NCBI GenBank assembly: GCA_041580375.1
Contig: JBFGDZ010000130.1
Location: forward strand, 1 to 10,409
Direction: 5' to 3'
Length of the DNA stretch: 10,409 nucleotides
Origin: JAPUIN01 sp041580375
GTDB taxonomy: Bacteria > Acidobacteriota > Polarisedimenticolia > Gp22-AA2
Below, in pieces: positions 6,610-10,409 of this stretch. Positions within the stretch are counted from its first letter, which is position 1. Each line of letters starts with the position of its first letter. A program made the position numbers and the translations under genes. The notes under the pieces are model-generated. The model was not told the origin of the DNA and searched no databases. It saw only the letters and a list, made by a program, of their open reading frames with translations.

Positions 6610-6947
6610 TCCAGGATGTCCTTCTCGTCCACGAGGAGGTACGGCTCGCCGAACGGCGGGCGGCCGTCGCGCGGCGTCAGCCGCAGGCCCCAGTCGCCCC
6701 CGTACAGGAGCGTCGCGACGCCCGCGCCCGAGTCGTCCACCTGCACGGCGCGGGCGGGACAGGCGGTGCCTCCTGCCGCGCTCGTCCAGCCGACGACGTC
6801 GCACTCCACCCCCGCGTCCCCCTCGCGCGAGTCGCGGACGCGGCGCACCGTGCGCTCCGCGGAGATCGCCTGGAAGACCTGGTCGCACCCCTCGGGGCAG
6901 TTGGGGTTCGGGTCGATGAACAGGTTGACGAAGCGCGGCGCGCCCAT
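6606..6947 (-). CDS. Small Cys-containing protein of unknown function
   Basis: 113 residues, starting at the ATG 6947 and ending in a TGA that overlaps the start of the TlpA-like gene by four bases (ATGA). It has four Cys: C17 and C21 in N-C-P-E-G-C, then C49 and C63. The first pair is C-x3-C spaced, unlike a thioredoxin C-x2-C. No signal peptide or membrane segment is visible, so a cytosolic location is likely, although its neighbours are envelope proteins. The C-terminal half is beta-prone (GVATLLYGGDWGLRLTPRDG, PYLLVDEKDILE). The ATG at 6947 is only about three bases from the predicted transcription start, so it may be leaderless. The frame is open much further upstream, but that part is antisense to the asparagine synthetase gene. 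I do not recognise the family. Confidence 0.75.
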   Translation of the reverse strand: MGAPRFVNLFIDPNPNCPEGCDQVFQAISAERTVRRVRDSREGDAGVECDVVGWTSAAGGTACPARAVQVDDSGAGVATLLYGGDWGLRLTPRDGRPPFGEPYLLVDEKDILE

Positions 6948-6956
6948 GGCCCGACC

Positions 6957-6984
6957 ATTATGGCCCAGACGGATCTGTGGACAA
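6957..6984 (-). promoter_or_regulatory. Promoter of the TlpA operon (divergent)
   Basis: On the minus strand, TTGTCC (forward 6979-6984) and CATAAT (forward 6957-6962) are 16 bases apart. The predicted start near 6950 is about three bases before the ATG at 6947, so the first message may be leaderless. The -35 overlaps the -35 of the opposing promoter (6978-6983). Confidence 0.5.
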
Positions 6985-7006
6985 CCCCGCGGCCAGGGAC
7001 TATATT
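6978..7006 (+). promoter_or_regulatory. Promoter of the asparagine synthetase gene
   Basis: TGGACA (6978-6983; 5 of 6) and TATATT (7001-7006; 5 of 6) are separated by exactly 17 bases. The predicted transcript starts near 7013, giving a leader of about 37 bases before the GTG at 7050. This is the best-matching promoter pair in the window. Confidence 0.65.
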
Positions 7007-7039
7007 GGGTTTCCACAAGTCCTTGTCTTCCTTCGAGAT

Positions 7040-7043
7040 GGAG
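7040..7043 (+). promoter_or_regulatory. Ribosome binding site that decides the GTG start
   Basis: GGAG ends six bases before the GTG at 7050. The in-frame ATG at 7038-7040 overlaps this site and would encode M-E-P-R before V-C-G-I, leaving the catalytic Cys internal. The GTG gives M-C-G-I-C-G, which is what an N-terminal nucleophile enzyme needs. Confidence 0.8.
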
Positions 7044-7049
7044 CCTCGC

Positions 7050-8993
7050 GTGTGCGGGATTTGCGGCGTGTTCGAGTTCGGTTCCGCGGACCCCCGGGTG
7101 GAGGAATCGACCGTCGTCCGCATGCGGGAGACCCTGACCCACAGGGGACCGGACGACGCCGGCCTCTACGTCTCGCCCGATCGGAGCGTCGGCCTGGGGC
7201 ACCGGCGCCTGTCGATCATCGACCTGTCCCCCGCCGGCCGCCAGCCGATGTCGAACGAGGACGGGACGGTCTGGATCACCTACAACGGCGAGATCTACAA
7301 CCACGCGGCCCTGCGCGCCGATCTCGAGCAGCGGGGCCACACCTACCGATCGCGCACCGACACCGAGACGCTCGTCCACCTGTACGAGGAGGAAGGGCCC
7401 GACCTGGTCCACCGCATCGAGGGCGACTTCGCCATCGCGATCTGGGACGAGACGAAGCGCCGGCTGTTCCTGGCGCGCGACCGTCTCGGCGTCAAGCCGC
7501 TCTACTACGCGCGGCTCCCGGGCCTCCTGCTGTTCGGCTCGGAGATCAAGGCGATCCTCGCCCACCCGCGCATGGAGCGGCGTCTCGATCTCGAGGCGCT
7601 CTACCACTACCTGACCTTCATCGTCGCGCCGGCCCCGGCCACGCTGTTCGAGGGCGTGCAGAAGGTGCCGCCCGCGACCCGCCTCATCGTCAGCGACGAC
7701 GGATCGATACGCCAGGAGATCTACTGGGATCCGCTGACCGCCCCCGCCGAGGAAGGCGCGCCGTACGACGACGCCGCGTTCTGCTCCGCGCGCATCCGCG
7801 CGCTCCTGGAGCGGGCGATCGAGAAGAGGATGATGTCCGACGTGCCGTTCGGTGTCTTCCTGTCCGGCGGGGTCGACTCGTCGGCCAATGTCGCGCTGAT
7901 GGCGCGGCTGATGGATCGCCCGGTCCGGACCTTCTCGGTCGGCTTCAAGGACCATCCCTCCTACAACGAGTTCCGCTACGCGCGCCGGGTCGCGAAACTG
8001 TTCGGCACCGAGCACCACGAGGTCGAGATCGGCTGGAAGGACCTGCTCGACTCCATGGCCGGATTGGTCCACCACCAGGACGAGCCGATCGCCGACTGGG
8101 TCTGCGTGCCGCTCCACTTCGTCTCGCGGCTGGCGCGCGAGTCCGGCACGATCGTCATTCAGGTCGGCGAGGGGAGCGACGAGCAGTTCTTCGGGTACGA
8201 GCACTACCTCCGCTTCTACGAGCTGTACGTCCGATACGGGCTGCCCCTACAGGGAATGCCCGCCCCCCTGCGGCGCGGCGTCTACGCCGCGGCGCGCGGA
8301 CTGGCCGCGCTCATGGGGCGCGGCGGGGACCGGCTGCGGCTGCTGAGATCGGCCGCCCGCGACGAGCCGTTCTTCATCGGCGGCGCCTCGGTCTGGACCG
8401 AGGACGAGAAGCGCCGGCTGTTCACGCGGACGGCCGTCGCGCGGATGAACGGATTCGATTCGAACGGGATCGTGCGCGAGCACTTCCGCCGCGCGGACAG
8501 ATCGCGCCCCGGTGCCGACTACGGGCAGCGGATGATCAACCTGGAACTGAAGAACCGTTTGCCCGAGCTGCTGCTGATGCGGGTCGACAAGATCACGATG
8601 GCCTCGTCGATCGAGGCGCGCGTGCCGTTCCTGGATCACGCGCTGGTCGAGTTTTCCATGCGCATCCCCACGCCCCTGAAAATCCGCGACGGCGTCACCA
8701 AGCGGCTGCTCAAGGACGCGATGCGGGGCATCCTGCCGAACGAGATCATCGACCGGCCGAAGCAGGGGTTCGGCGCCCCTGTCAGCGAATGGTTCCGCGG
8801 CGACCTGTACGAGCCCGCCCTCGACTCGATCCTCGGCTCACGCCTGAAGGACGAGGACCTGTTCGACTACGATCGGATCCGCGACCGCTTCGCCGCCCAC
8901 CGCGCCGGCCGCGGCGACCACGCCTGGCACCTCTGGACCCTCTACAACCTCACCCGCTGGTACGACTACTGGATCGCCGGCGAGGCGGCCTGA
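7050..8993 (+). CDS. asnB: Asparagine synthase (glutamine-hydrolysing)-type amidotransferase
   Basis: 647 residues, cytosolic. An N-terminal class II glutaminase domain (1 to about 210) starts M-C2-G-I-C-G; C2 becomes the nucleophile after Met removal. The family residues RL in HRRLSIIDL, N79-G80-E81 (YNGEIYN) and D104 are present. The synthetase domain (about 235-620) carries the PP-loop SGGVDSS at 272-278, which binds ATP, and GEGSDEQFFGY at 373-383, close to E. coli AsnB GEGSDEVFGGY with Q-F in place of V-G. It should form Asn from Asp, ATP and Gln, or amidate a related carboxylate. It is longer than E. coli AsnB (about 550) and is nearer in size to the amidotransferases of polysaccharide and natural-product loci, so the substrate is less sure than the family. 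The start is GTG 7050 (see the ribosome site). A ureohydrolase-like gene follows after 59 bases. Confidence 0.93.
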   Translation: MCGICGVFEFGSADPRVEESTVVRMRETLTHRGPDDAGLYVSPDRSVGLGHRRLSIIDLSPAGRQPMSNEDGTVWITYNGEIYNHAALRADLEQRGHTYRSRTDTETLVHLYEEEGPDLVHRIEGDFAIAIWDETKRRLFLARDRLGVKPLYYARLPGLLLFGSEIKAILAHPRMERRLDLEALYHYLTFIVAPAPATLFEGVQKVPPATRLIVSDDGSIRQEIYWDPLTAPAEEGAPYDDAAFCSARIRALLERAIEKRMMSDVPFGVFLSGGVDSSANVALMARLMDRPVRTFSVGFKDHPSYNEFRYARRVAKLFGTEHHEVEIGWKDLLDSMAGLVHHQDEPIADWVCVPLHFVSRLARESGTIVIQVGEGSDEQFFGYEHYLRFYELYVRYGLPLQGMPAPLRRGVYAAARGLAALMGRGGDRLRLLRSAARDEPFFIGGASVWTEDEKRRLFTRTAVARMNGFDSNGIVREHFRRADRSRPGADYGQRMINLELKNRLPELLLMRVDKITMASSIEARVPFLDHALVEFSMRIPTPLKIRDGVTKRLLKDAMRGILPNEIIDRPKQGFGAPVSEWFRGDLYEPALDSILGSRLKDEDLFDYDRIRDRFAAHRAGRGDHAWHLWTLYNLTRWYDYWIAGEAA

Positions 8994-8994
8994 C

Positions 8995-9010
8995 GCTCGC
9001 GGTCGCGAGC
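8995..9010 (+). terminator. Perfect hairpin directly after asnB stop
   Basis: GCTCGC (8995-9000) and GCGAGC (9005-9010) form a perfect 6-bp stem with a GGTC loop, starting one base after the TGA. No T-run follows (ACTCCTGATAAAC), so it is not a standard intrinsic terminator. It may weaken read-through or protect the 3' end of an asnB message within a two-gene transcript. Confidence 0.35.
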
Positions 9011-9040
9011 ACTCCTGATAAACTTCGTGAAGCCGGCCCA

Positions 9041-9046
9041 AGGAGG
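9041..9046 (+). promoter_or_regulatory. Ribosome binding site of the ureohydrolase-like gene
   Basis: AGGAGG, a perfect anti-Shine-Dalgarno match, six bases before the ATG at 9053. It fixes the start and excludes the much longer in-frame reading that runs back through asnB to 6977. Confidence 0.85.
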
Positions 9047-9052
9047 CGTGGC

Positions 9053-9964
9053 ATGACTTCGACGGAGATCGCCATCATCGGTGCGCCATCGAGCGCGGGC
9101 GCACGCCGCACGGGCCAGGAGAAGGCGCCGGCCGCCTTCAGGGCCGCCGGTCTCGTCGGCCGGCTGCGCGACGCGGGCCTCGACGTCGCCGATCTGGGTG
9201 ATCTGCCGACGGTCACCTACCGCCTCGATTCGGAGCACCCGCGGGGGCAGAATGTGGCTGCGGCCGCCGGGGTGGCGAGGCAGGTGGCCGATCGGGTCGA
9301 TCGGGCCCTGACGGACGGGCGCGCGCCGATCGTGCTGGGGGGCGACTGCACGCTGGGCCTGGGCACCCTCGCGGGCCTGCTGCGCCACCGCGAGCGCCCC
9401 GGCCTCCTCTACTTCGACGGCGACCTCGACCTGAACACGCCCGAGACGACGCGCTCCGGGATCCTCGACGGCATGGTGATGGCGCTCGCGCTGGGCCGCG
9501 GCGACCCCGAGCTCGCCGGACTGGGGCTCCGCGTCCCCCTGCTGTCGGAGCGGGACGTCGTCCTGTTCGGATACGACGCGGAGTCCGGCTGGATCGATCC
9601 GCCCGAGATCGAGGTCCTCGAGCGCTTGAGCGTGACGAAATACCCTCTCGCCCGCGTCCGAAAGGACCCCGGCGGCGCGGCGCGGCAGGCGCTCGGGATC
9701 CTGGAAAAACGTCCGGATCCCTTTCTCGTCCACTTCGACGTCGACGTGACGAACCTTCCCGCTGCCGACGTCCCGCATCCGCGCGGCCTCGATCCCGGCG
9801 CGGCGTTCGACGCGCTTGCGGTCTTAGCCGCGAGCCACGCCTGCGCCGGCCTCGTCGTGACGGAACTGAACGTCGATGACGACCGGGACGGCTCCCAGGC
9901 CCGGTGCGTCGTGGACGGTCTCGTGCGGTCCCTCGGCGCGCGCGCGAAGCGGCGGGGACGGTGA
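9053..9964 (+). CDS. Ureohydrolase (arginase/agmatinase) fold protein with altered metal site
   Basis: 303 residues, cytosolic, with the arginase/agmatinase/HutG fold. In order: an N-terminal IAIIGAPSSAG strand-loop, GGDCTLG (96-102), YFDGDLDLNTPETT (120-133), SGILDGM (135-141), HFDVDV (227-232) and TELN (270-273). In classic arginases the two Mn ions are held by H (GGDH), D-x-H-x-D and D-x-D, and a further His (HG) acts in catalysis. Here those three His are C99, D124 and D139, while D122, D126, D229, D231 and E271 stay. All Asp ligand positions are kept and all His lost. It is therefore either a metal-binding enzyme with other chemistry or a non-catalytic member. The classic Asp-Pro after the second D-x-D is replaced by T-N-L-P. 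It follows asnB by 59 bases, perhaps in one operon. Guanidino substrate hydrolysis should not be assumed. Confidence 0.88.
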   Translation: MTSTEIAIIGAPSSAGARRTGQEKAPAAFRAAGLVGRLRDAGLDVADLGDLPTVTYRLDSEHPRGQNVAAAAGVARQVADRVDRALTDGRAPIVLGGDCTLGLGTLAGLLRHRERPGLLYFDGDLDLNTPETTRSGILDGMVMALALGRGDPELAGLGLRVPLLSERDVVLFGYDAESGWIDPPEIEVLERLSVTKYPLARVRKDPGGAARQALGILEKRPDPFLVHFDVDVTNLPAADVPHPRGLDPGAAFDALAVLAASHACAGLVVTELNVDDDRDGSQARCVVDGLVRSLGARAKRRGR

Positions 9965-9994
9965 CGGCACGAGCCGCGGCGCCGGGGACGCGGC

Positions 9995-10021
9995 CGGCGG
10001 GCTGTGGCAGGGCGCCCGCCG
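9995..10021. terminator. Weak inverted repeat in convergent gap
   Basis: CGGCGGGC (9995-10002) pairs with GCCCGCCG (10014-10021) around an 11-base loop, in the 73-base gap between two convergent genes. There is no T-run on either side, so it may be a GC-rich, bidirectional or Rho-assisted end signal, or chance. Confidence 0.3.
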
Positions 10022-10037
10022 AACACCCGCGGATCGG

Positions 10038-10409
10038 TCAGAACGTGAACGAGCGGACCGGGACCTCTTCCATCTCGTTGTTTCCTTCCACGATCCGGTA
10101 GACGCGGTCGGGCGCCACGTTCCGGAACGTCTGGCGCTCCCCGGTCGCCGGCCAGAGCACGACGATCGATTCGATTGCGAGCGCGTCCCCCAGGCCGATC
10201 TCCTCCTGCAGGCTGTTGCCGCCGAAGCTGCCGCCGGTCCCGACGCTCCGGTGGATCGACCGCGCGCCGGACGGCGTGCGGAGGTCCACGCGCACCCGCG
10301 CGCCGATCGCGGACCGGTTCGATCGGGTTCCCGTCAGCCGCAGGGTGATCCATCTCCGCGGCGGACTGCGATTCTCGAACAGGGCGCTGTAGGCGGCGTC
10401 GACTCGGAA
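10038..10409 (-). CDS. ASPIC/UnbV domain protein, C-terminal end (5' part beyond window)
   Basis: The frame is open from the right edge to TGA 10038, giving 123 residues. They match the ASPIC/UnbV C-terminal domain seen in CRTAC1-like proteins with FG-GAP/VCBS repeats: LFENRSPP, WITLRLTGTRSN, SAIGARVRVDL, GTGGSFGGNS, IGLGDALAIESIVVLWP and RVYRIVEGN. Such proteins are normally exported and of unclear function, and they are abundant in Acidobacteria and planctomycetes. The usual N-terminal seven-bladed propeller would lie beyond 10409. An apparent ATG at 10295 is internal, because the frame and the family match continue upstream of it. After the domain a short tail (EEVPVRSFTF) ends the protein. 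Confidence 0.9.
   Translation of the reverse strand, partial: FRVDAAYSALFENRSPPRRWITLRLTGTRSNRSAIGARVRVDLRTPSGARSIHRSVGTGGSFGGNSLQEEIGLGDALAIESIVVLWPATGERQTFRNVAPDRVYRIVEGNNEMEEVPVRSFTF

Noticed and set aside
6606..8204. 532-residue minus-strand frame
   Set aside because: Beyond 6947 it is antisense to asnB; only the last 113 codons have a promoter and ATGA coupling.
6977..9964. 995-residue plus-strand frame suggesting a giant fusion
   Set aside because: Upstream of 9053 it is an off-frame reading of asnB. The AGGAGG at 9041 fixes the ureohydrolase start.
9053..9964. Calling the gene arginase or agmatinase
   Set aside because: The His ligands and the catalytic His are missing, so the specific activity cannot be assigned.

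Overview
The window is a GC-rich stretch of a bacterial chromosome with tightly packed genes on both strands. No rRNA, tRNA, CRISPR array, transposase or phage gene is visible. The gene mix is: GTP-type PEP carboxykinase, a MopE-like calcium-motif/Cys-rich secreted protein, an ASPIC/UnbV protein, a TlpA-type thioredoxin with an N-terminal export signal, and a protein ending in an outer-membrane-type terminal Phe. This suggests a Gram-negative, probably soil or sediment bacterium. Acidobacteriota or a neighbouring uncultured phylum is my best guess, by inference only.

Layout. (1) 1-1434, minus: pckG, cut by the left edge (478 N-terminal residues visible). (2) 1595-2767, plus: an M24 'pita-bread' metalloenzyme whose metal ligands follow the DddP pattern rather than the aminopeptidase P pattern. 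(3) 2941-3474, plus: a Cys-rich lipoprotein behind a good sigma70-like promoter. (4) 3559-5301, minus: a secreted protein with MopE-type D-x-D-x-D-G repeats and three Cys-rich modules, started by TTG. (5) 5404-6947, minus: a three-gene cluster of a small Cys-containing protein, a TlpA-like thioredoxin with a His-rich tail (joined by an ATGA overlap), and a small beta-barrel-like protein. (6) 7050-8993, plus: a glutamine-dependent asparagine synthetase-type amidotransferase with a GTG start that places Cys at position 2. (7) 9053-9964, plus: a ureohydrolase-fold protein whose conserved metal-ligand and active-site histidines are all replaced. (8) 10038-10409, minus: the C-terminal end of an ASPIC/UnbV protein, cut by the right edge.

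How they may work together. The 6607-6947 / 5959-6609 / 5404-5910 genes look like one envelope operon. It is divided from the amidotransferase/ureohydrolase pair by a compact divergent promoter region in which the two predicted -35 boxes overlap. The amidotransferase and the altered ureohydrolase are co-directional, 59 bases apart, and may act in one nitrogen or amide pathway. The other genes look like single units. The two most interesting points are the His-less ureohydrolase and the DddP-type metal site in the M24 protein. I saw no multi-gene system that I could call wholly new.
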